Assembly (NCBI GenBank): GCA_005406025.1
Contig: BGZK01000911.1
Location: 186,001-250,000 of the forward strand
Origin: Eumeta japonica
Taxonomy: Eukaryota; Arthropoda; Insecta; Lepidoptera; Psychidae
Direction: 5' to 3'
DNA length: 64,000 bases
Position numbers and translations under genes: made by a program. The notes under the pieces are model-generated. The model was not told where the DNA came from, did not search any database, and saw only the letters and a program-made list of their open reading frames with translations. Within the stretch, counting starts at the first letter, position 1. The number at the start of each line of letters is the position of its first letter. This document shows, in pieces, positions 1 through 10,090 of the stretch.

Positions 1-360
1 ACTAAAAGGTACTTCGAGAAAAGGAGTCATTTTTTTATTGAATATAAAGTTCCTAAATTTGCTAAAAGTTGAATATCTGATCATTTTTTTCTGTAAGTTG
101 TTTCGGCAGTCGCGAGTTAGGTTTAGTGGTCCTATGGTGCCGCGTCTGTTGTTTAATGCGGTCAGATCAGAACTTAGATGTTATTTAATGATTTCGAACA
201 TTACATACAAAACATTCCTCATAGAATGACAACTAAAACTGTTTTCGTAAAGATGAATGCACTGACAGGAGAGCAAACATGTTCTGCCAACACAAGTCAA
301 CTGATAGGTGTACAAAAATAAGATGTATGTATTAGGCATTAAAGTTATTGCTTGTATTAC
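1..360 (-). other. FAS-like gene, intron after exon 7 (left edge)
   Basis: This stretch starts at the donor GTAATA just after exon 7. I see no further FAS-like exon in either strand, so the next exon should lie beyond the left edge. A somewhat GC-richer patch at about 105-180 could be an old repeat, but I do not recognise it. Confidence 0.5.
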
Positions 361-503
361 TTTTGTGACTGCGCTGACTCCCGAAGCAGCTTCTGTGTGC
401 CCAATGTTGGAAATGACACTTCCAATTGGTAGCGGATTTTCCTTGCCCTTACAGAAAACTTCTCCTATTGCATCCAGTTCTGCTCGATCTGCTTCTGGTA
501 CAG
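361..503 (-). CDS. FASN-like: FAS-like gene, coding exon 7: KS domain, second catalytic His
   Basis: This exon encodes residues 325-371 of the assembled protein. It reads VPEADRAELDAIGEVF and then SNIGHTEAASGVSAVTK. The His of NIGHTEAAS (residue 359) matches the second catalytic His of beta-ketoacyl synthases, normally in a GHxEAAS-like motif. The acceptor is CCTGCAG (AG at 505-504). The donor AAA|GTAATA is at 361/360, and read-through past it no longer resembles the family. The first codon is completed by a G from exon 6, giving Ala324. The exon ends in phase 0 and the rest of the gene lies off the window. The donor is the least certain of the splice sites, because GTAATA could also read as Val-Ile. 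Confidence 0.85.
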
Positions 504-977
504 CTGCAGGTTTCAAAATTTATTTGTGTCATAACACTAACAATATTGATTGTTTTCGTTACTCCGGATTTATTTAAAATGAAATTTTAATCTGCTTAAA
601 TAAAATATTACATGTGTTTGCATAATATGTGATGAAATATGTTTTCACAATTACTAGCTTCAATGAAGATAAATTTCTATTTCAATTATTAACGAACGCA
701 GGTTTTAGCTTTTAATTTATTTAACTAACCTGTACATTTTAAGCTACATGGTAACTTGCTGGGTGACATGTGTAACTTGAATTTGCAAATGGGAATTTAA
801 GTTATCGAAAAAGACAAAACAAGTAACGTAGGACCTGGATAATCTCATATTATTGTAAATTCATTATACTGTTATTTTTTTCATAATACTAATTACTTTC
901 GCACTACTTTGGACAGAAATATAGCAAATTTCATTGTTCAGTCGAAGGAATAGTTAGTTTCTTATTAAACGACAAAC
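504..977 (-). other. FAS-like gene, intron 6
   Basis: This is a 474-bp AT-rich intron with donor G|GTTTGT at 977 and acceptor TGCAG at 504. I see nothing else in it. Confidence 0.8.
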
Positions 978-1159
978 CTGATCCGTAGGCTTCCACATAC
1001 TCCACTACCTGCGGCGACACGTTGACCTCGCGGTAAAAGTCGTTCCAGAACTCGATCAGACATTTCTTGGGCCGCACCGGTCCAAACTTAAGCTCCTTAC
1101 TCTCAACAGCCTTATCAGTGGTGTAACTACTTTTGACGTACACTATTTTTGAGTAAATT
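978..1159 (-). CDS. FASN-like: FAS-like gene, coding exon 6: KS domain with Tyr at the first catalytic His position
   Basis: This exon encodes residues 264-323 plus the first base of 324. It opens with IYSKIVYVKSSYTTDKA and ends with VSPQVVEYVEAYGS. In canonical KS domains this last stretch reads VEAHGTGT, where the His is one of two catalytic histidines and the Gly-Thr-Gly is conserved. Here the codon at 987-985 is TAC (Tyr321), followed by Gly-Ser-Ala. The acceptor is TTATTTCAG (AG at 1161-1160) and the donor is TCAG|GTTTGT (end 978). Phases fit both neighbours: AG+A gives Arg263 and G+CT gives Ala324. The exon is open and codon-like throughout, so the change does not look like pseudogene decay. 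Confidence 0.9.
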
Positions 1160-1706
1160 CTGAAATAACAATTTGTGTTTTATTATGAGAAAAACATATA
1201 AGGTTAATCTTAAACTTTAAAAATAAAATTAAAAGTATTTTATTAAGTTTATGCGCAATTCGTGACCCATAAAATAAATAAAAAATCTGCACGCTTTTCA
1301 TATACATATCTGATACAAAAATATTCATGGAACTTTCAAAGCATTGCTACTTCATATTGTAAATCTATCACCCGTAAAGCTTTATTACCGAAAGTCTGTT
1401 TGCAATTTAAAAAAAAAAATGTTCTAATTAGCAATTATTTTTCAATTCATTATTTATAAACTTTGTCATCTATTTATACATATAGATGGTGTGTATTGTA
1501 GAGTTTAATTAAATACCAAACAACATTGAACATTTTTCGTTTTTAGCATGAAAAAATAGTAGCTGCATTTTATATAAATGCGTAACGTCACTTGACTCAT
1601 AAATTAATCACTTTCTATACTTATTAAATTATGTCATCCAAAATGTATGTGAAGATTTAACTAATACTTACTAAGTTTACTTTGCTAAACATCCGAGATT
1701 CTATAC
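1160..1706 (-). other. FAS-like gene, intron 5
   Basis: This is a 547-bp AT-rich intron with donor AAAG|GTATAG at 1706 and acceptor TTTCAG at 1160. I see no repeat or coding signal in it. Confidence 0.8.
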
Positions 1707-1823
1707 CTTTTGGCGTTCTTCGCTTTCTGTAGGAAAAGGCAGTTGACAGCGTCAGCTCTGACAGCGCCGCCGGCGTTCTTGTCGAAGCTTCTGGTTTTGC
1801 CGTCGTCGCATAAAACACCCAAT
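1707..1823 (-). CDS. FASN-like: FAS-like gene, coding exon 5: KS domain, FDKNAGG segment
   Basis: This exon encodes residues 225-262 with split codons at both ends. The protein reads LGVLCDDGKTRSFDKNAGGA and then VRADAVNCLFLQKAKNAK. It matches the KS region after the nucleophile, whose canonical form is roughly RSFDxxAxGYxRxEG. The usual Glu after Arg-Ser is replaced by the run Arg-Ala-Asp-Ala. The acceptor is CACCTTCAG (AG at 1825-1824) and the donor is AAAAG|GTATAG. The open frame on this strand that starts with Met at 1851 is a different frame and not the gene. The frame used here is the only one that joins exons 4 and 6 in phase. Confidence 0.88.
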
Positions 1824-2514
1824 CTGAAGGTGCGACATTTACCAAGTACATTATTCTTTCATTATCATTTAATTACACTTTCATTTTAGATGTAATATAT
1901 TCTTAACATAGCAGAATGCTGTGTAAAATTTATTAAGGTATTTTCATTTTACAAAAAACAATAAGAATATTTTTAAAGGTAAAAGTGCTGTCTAATTTGA
2001 TTATAACTTGTAGAAATAATAAGCGCAACCAGGACGTAACAAGGCTTTCTGCACATATTCGGTTTATATACCATATAAAAGACAATAGCTAATTCATAAA
2101 TAATTATTTTCATTAATGTACTGACAAACTATTGTAAAAAAGTTATGTCTTTTTCAAATAAACTTTTAGATTATTCTTTAATATAACTTATTTGTGGTTT
2201 AAAGTTGTTATGGGTAGCCGCGTTATTAGTGTTTAAATTGGAGGATAAATATATTATTTTGTTATGAACAAGCGGGCTTAGGTTAAGAATTGTTTTTTAT
2301 TGTATTTTACTTTGTGTGAGTTGTTATTAAATCATTGGAATTGTTTTACTACCCGGGTAGAGATTATTCGTAAGAAATTATATATAGTTTGACTGTTTTC
2401 GTATTGTTTATTGTATTTAGTCTTATGATTTTGTTGTGTATATTACGTCGTATTTAATTGTAAATACGAATTAATTATGATGTGCATATGAATTGCAAAC
2501 GAAATTCATTTTAA
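1824..2514 (-). other. FAS-like gene, intron 4, part left of the Jockey insertion
   Basis: This is AT-rich intron sequence between exon 5 and the start of the GC-rich LINE. I see nothing else in it. Confidence 0.6.
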
Positions 2515-2825
2515 TTTACTAAAATGCAGGCGGCTCGGCATCGCGGCCACCTGGAAGTGCAGAGCGCGCTGGTACGGTCGCCCCCGGCGCTTACCGGACA
2601 CCGAAGTATCCGACGCGCCACGCGCCTACCATGCTGCAGACGGCGGAGCGCCTGCCCGGACATCGTGGGAACAATTACTCTAATTGTGAACCGATGCTTC
2701 GGGGGAACCCCGCCGATCGGATAGACCACCCTGACGAGGGCCGGAGCGAGAAGAAGAGGACACTGGCTCGCTGACGCGTGCGTGGCTGAGCCGTGCCCCC
2801 CCCCCCCAGCCCTCGTCAACCTCCA

Positions 2826-3640
2826 CTCCGCAACCCGGTGCCCCCCGCCGCTGAGCGCATGTGCAATAACGCGCGCGCCCGAGGGTGGCCCGGCGTAGAC
2901 ACCGGATTGAAGTCCGAAGAGTGAATAATAAAGAAAGAAGATTGAAGAAGAAGAACGTTCAAGTTCAAGATCGAAGAAAGAAGAGGTTGATGGACGCGGC
3001 TCGCGGACACGTACTGCCCCGGCTGCTACCGTCGAATGCGTGGATAGCCTGATCAGCGGTCGGAAGGCGCGCTCGGTTAGATCTACGCCTAGCGGGTCAC
3101 CGATGCGTGCCGCCTTGATCCGGTCGGCGTCCACCAGCGTCCGGCTACCGGCGGTCGGCTGCGTGTGCAGCCTGTTCTGCGCCTCCCTCCCACCCTCGGC
3201 AACTACCTCCTCACAACCCGGTGCCCCCCACCCGCCATTGAGCGCATGCGCGATGACGCGCGCGCCCGCGGGTGGTCCGGCGTAGGCACCGGATCGACAC
3301 CACGACAAGGGACAGAGAGAAGAGAAGAGGTTGAAGGACGCGGCTCGCTGACACGTACTGCCCTGGCTGCTGCCGTCCGACGCGTGGATAGCCTGATCAG
3401 CGGTCGGCGGGCGCGCTCGGTTAGATCTAGGCCTACGCGGGTCACCGATGCGTGTCGCCTTGATCCGGTCGGCGTTCACCAGCGTCCGACCACCAGCGGT
3501 CGGCTGCGTGTGCGGCTTGAGCTGTGCCTCCCTCCCTCCCCCTTCGTCGAGCACCAAAATTCAAACCGAATGCCCCCTCTACCAGCCGGCTGCGCATGCG
3601 CGATGACCGCGCGCGCCCGCGAGTGGATCGGCGACTGGGC
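2826..3640 (+). repeat. 5' UTR monomers of the Jockey-type element (two and a partial third)
   Basis: Three successive copies of one GC-rich unit start at about 2830, 3215 and 3563, a spacing of roughly 385 and 349 bp. Each opens with (A)ACCCGGTGCCCC or a close variant and is followed by a GCGCATGYGCRATRACGCGC-like stretch. Later the units share GGATAGCCTGATCAGCGGTC, GCTCGGTTAGATCT and CACCGATGCGTG. Long open frames on both strands here are by-products of the high GC content. Tandem 5' monomers carry the internal promoter in some LINEs; that role is inferred here. Confidence 0.8.
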
Positions 3641-3659
3641 TTAGGCACGATGCCAACCA

Positions 3660-3815
3660 ATGGATCCATCAGATATGGACCATTGCCACTTGAGCCGTCG
3701 GAGTCATGTACCCGACGAGAAGACGCCCGGGCATGAGGCAACACCTCCGTCCCGAACCTACACCCACAGACAAGGGTGTGGAAGCTCCACGAGCGAGCGC
3801 TAATGGCCTAGCCAT
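3660..3815 (+). repeat. Internal direct repeat at the end of the Jockey 5' region
   Basis: This segment, with CCCGACGAGAAGACGCCCGG and GGGTGTGGAAGCTCCACGAG, recurs at 8285-8440 in the 3' UTR in the same orientation but clearly diverged. The element is thus bracketed by partly related direct repeats, which is unusual for a LINE. Confidence 0.65.
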
Positions 3816-3833
3816 ACACTCCCAGAGCTAGCC

Positions 3834-5119
3834 GTGACGATCGAGGAAGATGACGGCGATATCGCTGACTCTTCCTCTGGATCTCCGACTGACTCGGGAA
3901 AATCCGGAAAAAAAATCGAGAACTGTTCCGTTACTGATGTGCCGGCCACAGTGGAGAAGAGACGTCGTGACATACACTCATCACCGTCACCCACCCTGGA
4001 GCCGGCGCCAAAGAACGGTCCTCTTTGAACACCGACACACCCCGATTGTCATCATTGGAGCCATATGCAGAATCCACGTTGAACTCCACGACGTACGCCG
4101 AGTTGACAGTGGAAGCCGGTGAAGGAGTAGAAGATTACTTCTCCCCTCCCTCTACTCCATCTCTGACCAGGGCATATGCTGCAGTAGCTGCAAACTCCCC
4201 TCATCCTTAAAAGAACACATCACAGAATAACGTCTGAATTGCCACTCCTGGACCATCACGAGTGGCTAACGACGCTGACACTGACATCAATATCAACGCC
4301 AATGCTGCCACCTTACCTAATATGGCCGCGAGTACCAAAGCGACCGCCCAGAAGGCACGAGGATACCCCCCGATAGTGATGGAAAACCTGCCCAACTAGG
4401 TAGTCACCTTCGAAAAGCTCCGAGGACTTATTGGACACGTCCCGAACGCCCAACTGTTCGGTAAAGACATACGGTTCTTACCGAAATCCGATGTGGAATT
4501 CAAAACGGTACAATGATATCTCCAGGCGGCGGCGCGGCGAGACCACCAGGTCACGCGATACTGCTACGCACTGGAAACCGAAAAACCCTCAAAAGTGGGC
4601 ATCCGTGGTCTACCGGTCGACACTGCCCCTGACATCATCGTGTCGGAACTGCAGGAGCTTGATTTTCCGGCGAAGTACGTGAGACCCATACCTCCCCAGA
4701 AAGGCCGACCCGGCTGCCTGTTTTATGTCAGGCTTGGACATATGGATCAAGACCGATTCCAGAAATTATACGAGCTAAACACTCTGCTCAATATGCCCGG
4801 AATCACCATTGAGGGTTGGAGAGGGCGTGAGGGCCTCCCCCAATGCCACCGCTGTCAAGCATTCGGACATTCATCAGTCAATTGCCACCGCCCTCAGAGA
4901 TGTGTACGCTGCGGTGAGGGTCACATTGCAGCGGACTGCACCAAACCTCGTGATCAGGGACCAACCCGCGCCAACTGTCAAGTCCCACATCCGGCCAGTG
5001 ACAGACGGTGCCCGGTTTTCCTGAGGGAGGCACGTCAACGAGGGAATATAATCCCTCCCCCCTACGGTTTACGCAAATTCCCCCTCCAGAATATCGACAG
5101 CAGCGTCAAGGCCGAATAG
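3834..5119 (+). pseudogene. Jockey-type ORF1 (gag-like, zinc-knuckle protein), frameshifted
   Basis: ORF1 proteins of Jockey-group LINEs bind the element RNA. The frame starts near 3834 (MTIEEDDGDIADSSS), shifts near 4020, and has stops near 4208 and 4397 and further shifts before 4595. Around 4375-4800 it carries a pre-C2HC domain (ENLPN, FEKLRGLIGHVPNAQLFG, KYVRPIPPQKGRPGCLFYVR). Three knuckles follow: CHRCQAFGHSSVNC, CVRCGEGHIAADC, and a third reading RANCQVPHPASDRRC whose first Cys has become Arg. The last open part runs from 4595 to a stop at 5119. Several separate lesions make it a clear pseudogene. Confidence 0.85.
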
Positions 5120-5639
5120 AGAGAACGGGTCACCGCAGCGGCGCCCTAACAACCGCCCTGATTATCACCGCAGCACCATCGACATCGATGGAACCAGGCT
5201 TGTCAACAGCGATGACAAAACCTTTTCACATGGATGTCACCGAACGAGTCATAAATCCGTCCAACCCATCCGAGCTGTTGGCAGAGAAAGAGCCCATCGT
5301 GGAGAGAAGACGAAGAAGAAGGCGGAGAAAGGTGTAATTCCCACTCCTGCCCCAGAAATTTGCCGACCCGCCGAAGAACCTATCCTGTGACGGTGATCCG
5401 AGCGATGCAACCCAAGACGGTGCTCATTCAAGGGTCGATACCTGTGACGACGCCGCCGCCGATGGCACTACAAAGGAAAGAACCACAACTTTAGATACCT
5501 CTGACAGTCCTGACTTCCACGCGACCTCCGGTATTGACGTCAACAAACCAGAGCTCTCAACCGCTGGAGCCAGTAGACCCAAATGCATGGGTGGAGCAGG
5601 AGCAGCTATCCTCCGAACTATCATGGCGGGCTAGGACCC

Positions 5640-8246
5640 AATCCAAGCATTCACAGTACATACACATAGTCCTCCTGGGCTAGACTAAACTCAAACCTAG
5701 ACGGGAACCCCAGCTGCCCAATTTTTTCGTGTATCGTCGCGACGAAGTCTCACCCCAGGGTATCACATACAAAGGTACTGCGGTACTCGTTCGGAGGGAT
5801 GTCGTCTATGAAGGATTGAAGCTGCCGGACTTCATACACACCAGAACATTAAGAATAAGGGTGGGCTCATCTGGAACAGGACTGCGACTGTTCGCGGCCT
5901 ACCCCTGGCTCTCGCTTCTGCTCCTCTGATATCCACACATTCTTTGATGACCACACTCCGACAATCCTGACGGGCGACCTAAACGCCAAACATACAGCCT
6001 GGGGTTCGAGAGTAGTTTCGCTCGCGAGACGTCAATTGTTGCAGGACGCCGCGGACTACGGATACGAGGTACTCGGTCCAGATACCCCATCGCACGTCCC
6101 GACGGACCCCCATTTCAGAGCTAATGTGTTGAATAGCGTGCTCTGCCACCGACTGCCATTCCCGATTCATGTGGAAGATCTATTCGATATGGACACACAA
6201 CATCTGATTCTGATCACGCTGGACACCATTCCCCACCTGACTCCTGCACGTCCACAAACACACCGCACCAACTGGAGCGCGTATCAACGTGCACTAGAGG
6301 AACTTCATGTTGGCAAGTCCTTCTCCAGCCCGGAGGAAGTTGACCTGGCTGCATTACATCTCAACCACGAAATCCAGACCGCGTATGGCGCAGCGACCAT
6401 ACACCTCCCGGCACCAACTTGTCGCCGATGGGACCGCCCACCATGCCTGTAACGCGCGCATAAAGCACAAACGCAATCTGCACAGGTTGTGGGCTAGGAT
6501 GCGCCGCGTGATCTGATTCGTGTCGCCCGAGAGCTAAGACAAGAGGTGTGGATTTTCAGAGGTGCCGCCTGGGAAGAGACAATCGGACAGGCTGGCGAGG
6601 ACTGGAAGTCCCTCCGCCAGCTTTGCCGCCGCTTGACAAAAGCTCCAACTCCAGTGTGTCCATTGCTTGATAAAACAGGGATACGTCGTTATGCTGCAAA
6701 GGATCCGGCAGAGATCCTGTCAGAACACTTAAAGGAGCAGTTCACTCTGCATCCGGCATCAGACTCGCATCCAATTATAGTACATCATGAAGAAGTGGAA
6801 CGCCGCGAACGGGAATTTCTTTCGACCCAGATACCGCCGCTACCGGATGACTACTAGGTGTCCCCGAAGGAAACAGTTGGGACAATCCTCTGCTTACCCA
6901 AACGGAAGGCTCCAGGACCCGATGGGATTTCCACCATAGCCATCAAGCAGCTACCTTGAAGAGCCATGGTGGCGATGACCAAACTCTTCAATGGGATATT
7001 GCAGACGGGTAACTTTCTGGGATGCTGGAAGGTGGGACGCGACATTTCTATCCCGGAGGCAGGCAAAGACTCTCGACTTGCATCAAGTCAGTGTTCGATT
7101 ACGCTGCTGACCCACATCGCCAAACTGTTTTAGCGTATCATACTGCGACACCTGCACCGTCACCTGATACCTGGACAGGAGCAGTTCGGATTTCGCAGTG
7201 AACAACGCTCCAGCTAGCGCAAGTACTGCATCACATGGCTGTCGATCACAACCGGAGCCGCCGCACCGTTGGAATCTTTCTCGATATCGAAAAGGCGTTT
7301 AACCGAGTTTGGCCCTGATGATTGATGTGCAAGCTATTTCTAGATCCCGCTTGCGCTTGTGCGGACAGTAGCGTCGTTCCTGGAGGGCCGCAACTTCTAC
7401 GTTACAGTCGAGGACGCGACCACGTGCCCGCGTCGCATCAGCGCCGGGGTACCACAAGGCAGCTGCCTATCGCCATGGTTGTTGTACGCGGTGTACACCG
7501 ATCACATCCCTACGCTCGCAGATTAACTCCAAGACTGGGAGGGGGCCGTCGTGCTGGCACTATATGCAGACGACAGCGCATATCTCGCATCATCTCGTTG
7601 GGCAGACCTCGCTGCGGCTAAACTCCAGAGAGTCCTCGACCCACTGCCAGATTGGCTGGACAGATGGCGTATCGCCGTGAATGCACACGAAAACGGCCGC
7701 CCTTCTGATCAGCCAACAGCGTACCATGCCACCGAAGCTGAGACTCCGGGGACAGGAGGTGGAGTGACAGACCAGGGTGCAATACTTGGGCGTACAGATA
7801 GACCGCTCCATGCGCATGCCCCCTCAGGTAGAACATGTCATCCACCAGAGCAGAGCCGCACGGAGCATGCTGCGCCCAGTTCTTCAATCGCACCTCCCGC
7901 TCCGAGAAAAGTTGCTCTGTATAAGGACTACATCCGTTCCCGGCTCACGTATGCGGCTCAAGCATGGTACGCACTCTGCTCCGCTTTGCAAAAGAAGAAG
8001 ATCCAAGCCCAGCAGAACATCGCCCTACGGATGATCGTGGGAGCGGGATGTCATGTCTTAAATGACGTAATCGCTCGCGACTTCTGTATCGAAACCGTAG
8101 AGCAATTCATCCAGAGCATTGCTCGCCGGATGTTTGACATCGCTGATCAGGGCCCCTATGAATTCCTCCGCAACATCGCACCGACGCAAGAAAGGTCGCC
8201 GAGCGGCCGACCCCTCCCCAGACAACTACTCAGAACACCTCCTTAA
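5640..8246 (+). pseudogene. Jockey-type ORF2 (endonuclease and reverse transcriptase), frameshifted
   Basis: ORF2 would nick the target and reverse-transcribe the element. Reading across frames, the endonuclease is visible as FFVYRRDEVSPQGITYKGTA (about 5720) and TGDLNAKHTAWGSR (5966-6010). The reverse transcriptase follows with LPKRKAPGPDGIS (about 6895), FGFRSEQ (about 7188), GVPQGSCLSPWL (about 7450), and the catalytic LYADDSAYL at 7560-7586. The tail domain LYKDYIRSRLTYAAQAWYAL (about 7918) runs to a stop at 8246. Frame changes and in-frame stops occur repeatedly between 5900 and 7550. The family assignment is firm and the exact ends are not. Confidence 0.82.
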
Positions 8247-8284
8247 AATTAGAATAAGACTCACTGCGAGAACTAGATAACCAA

Positions 8285-8440
8285 AAAATGGACCCCTCCA
8301 TAAGGGGGCCATTACCACCTGATCCGTCGCGGTCGTATCCCCGACGAGAAGATGTCCAGGCATGAGGGAAAAATAAGTCCACCGTCTCGCACTTGCACTT
8401 GCAAATAGGGTGTGGAAGACACACGAATGAACGCTAATAT
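8285..8440 (+). repeat. 3' UTR copy of the Jockey internal direct repeat
   Basis: It contains CCATTACCACCTGATCCGTC, CCCCGACGAGAAGATGTCC and the tail GGGTGTGGAAG...ACGCTAATATTT. It matches 3660-3815 and, in part, the small fold-back at 45752-45820. Confidence 0.7.
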
Positions 8441-8724
8441 TTCGTTGTTTTCGGTGGCACAAAAAATTTGAAGCTGTCGGGCGTGTGATTCCGACTCTCC
8501 GGACAACCTCCGCTCCTGCAAATACGATCGATTTCGCGAATACCTTCGGCAATTAATAATGCCGTTGAGGTCGCGCCTGGCGCCCACGGGAGCAAACACA
8601 GGCCGTCCTTCGCGCGTGAGTGCTACCGAACACGCGCGCCGCGCCCCGGACCGCCTTTGATCTGCATCTACCCTCAAAATTCCCCCGGACATACATAGCG
8701 TTAAAGCCGATGTTGCTGCATCTT

Positions 8725-9830
8725 TAATTATTAAAATGCAGGCGACACGGCACCGCGGCCGCCACGGATGTGCTTACGTAACGCACTGGTATGGCCGCCC
8801 TCCGCGCCCGACTGACGCTGAATGCGGCTGACGCTGTGCGCCTACCACCCTGTGGATGGCACGGCGCCTGCCTGGACATCATGGGAACGATTTTAGATGG
8901 CGAACCGACGTTTGGTGATGCTCCTCGCTGACTGGACTGACCACCTTGACAAAAGCCTAGATCCCTAAGAAGCCGGATTCACTAGTCGGGAACGTAAACA
9001 CCAAACATCAGGTATAGAGGCAGCGAATCACTGACGCGTGCTGCCTAGACTACTGCTGTTGGATGCATAGATTGCCTGATCAGCGGTCGATGGCGTGCTC
9101 GGTTAGATCTGCGTGGAGCAGGTCACCGATGCGTGCTGCCTTGACTGTGGTCGGTGGTACATTGACGTCCGACGGGCAGCGATCGGCTAAGTACGCGGCT
9201 TGAACCGTATGGAGCGGACCGCTGCGCGTAATGATAGCCGTAGCTGGGCGGCAGGCGACATGCGCAGCCGGGTCTGCTTCAACGTCATTGTCGATTACCG
9301 CTCCTCATGCCGGGTGCCCCTCACCACCCGCCAGTATGCGTATGTGCAATAGTGCGCACGCGCTGGTATGTGATCCTGCACCTGCGACGGAAACCATCAC
9401 GAAACGACCCACAAATATAAATGAATCCCAAACTAAAAAAAAACAAATTTAATGAAGTCAAGTTAGTGAGTGAAGACGTCTGGATCGTCATCGTGTCATC
9501 GAGACAGCTACGGACAAATATCTGAACTCCTGCCACACGGATAGCCGATTGACTGACACACACTCAGCTGAGCACATCGGGCTCAATTGCACTCTCCTCT
9601 ACGCCGACCGACTCAACCCCGAAAGGCACCCGACGGCGCGCGATTACATCAACCGCGCATTTCCGCAGAACACCCAATGGCAGACTGCAAGTCGCAATAT
9701 CAAGACCCGAGAAGGCAGTGTCCCTCCCGAGATGATGCCCGGGTTCGAGCCATAGGCTCATACCCGCATTTCCCTCCTTAACAGGGTGTTAAGGATCCAC
9801 GAACAAACGAACGCTAATATTTAAAAAAAT
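8725..9830 (+). mobile_element. Second, internally deleted copy of the Jockey-type element
   Basis: The head AAAATGCAGGCGACACGGCA (about 8735) repeats the head of the first copy. The monomer landmarks CCTGATCAGCGGTCG, CTCGGTTAGATCT and CACCGATGCGTGC follow at about 9075-9150. No knuckle or reverse transcriptase sequence is present. The copy closes at about 9785-9825 with AGGGTGT and GAACGCTAATATTTAAAAA, the same tail motif as the first copy. I infer an element that kept both ends and lost its coding part. Confidence 0.7.
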
Positions 9831-9854
9831 GCAAAGTGCATGGTCACACCTCCT

Positions 9855-10090
9855 CAATTAAAATGTATGCGACTCATATGTGCAGGCGGATGAGCCATCT
9901 ATAAATTGCAGCGAGATCAGTACATCCGTCGCAGTTGTACTCTGACCGCCACATATGAAGCTCGGCTGAAGTAAAAAAGTCTTGATCGCCTGAAAAATCT
10001 GTCCATCAATTGCTCACCACACCGCAAGAAATCCGTTCTCCGAAGCCTGTTAAAAGATAATCTGAAGTGCAGGCTTATGCGGCGATAGCC
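9855..10090 (+). repeat. Possible third Jockey head fragment
   Basis: Immediately after the second tail, ATTAAAATGTATGCGACTCA resembles the heads at 2520 and 8735. The sequence stays GC-richer than its surroundings to about 10090, and a weak coding-like stretch lies around 9915-10085. The assignment to the same family is tentative. Confidence 0.4.

Larger units (their letters stand above)
2515..8450 (+). mobile_element. Jockey-type non-LTR retrotransposon, decayed, near full length
   Basis: This GC-rich block sits in AT-rich intron 4 of the FAS-like gene, in the opposite orientation. In order it has a head (AAAATGCAGGCGGC), a 5' region with repeated monomers, an ORF1 with CCHC knuckles, an ORF2 with endonuclease and reverse transcriptase, and a 3' UTR that repeats part of the 5' region. 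Both ORFs carry frameshifts and stops, so the copy cannot be autonomous. The ORF1 layout (pre-C2HC domain, then knuckles) and the Jockey-like reverse transcriptase place it in the Jockey group. The boundaries are approximate: the left end rests on similarity to a second head at about 8735, and the right end on a shared tail motif ACGCTAATATTT. Confidence 0.8.

Noticed and set aside
1657..1851. Met-initiated frame over FAS exon 5
   Set aside because: It is the wrong frame: only the neighbouring frame gives the KS sequence and joins exons 4 and 6 in phase.
2511..3557. A 348-codon open frame on the minus strand
   Set aside because: It lies across the GC-rich Jockey 5' monomers, its peptide repeats with the DNA monomers, and the element is coded on the other strand.
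3165..3644. A 159-codon plus-strand frame before ORF1
   Set aside because: It is also a by-product of the monomer repeats, with arginine-rich low-complexity translation and no family motif.
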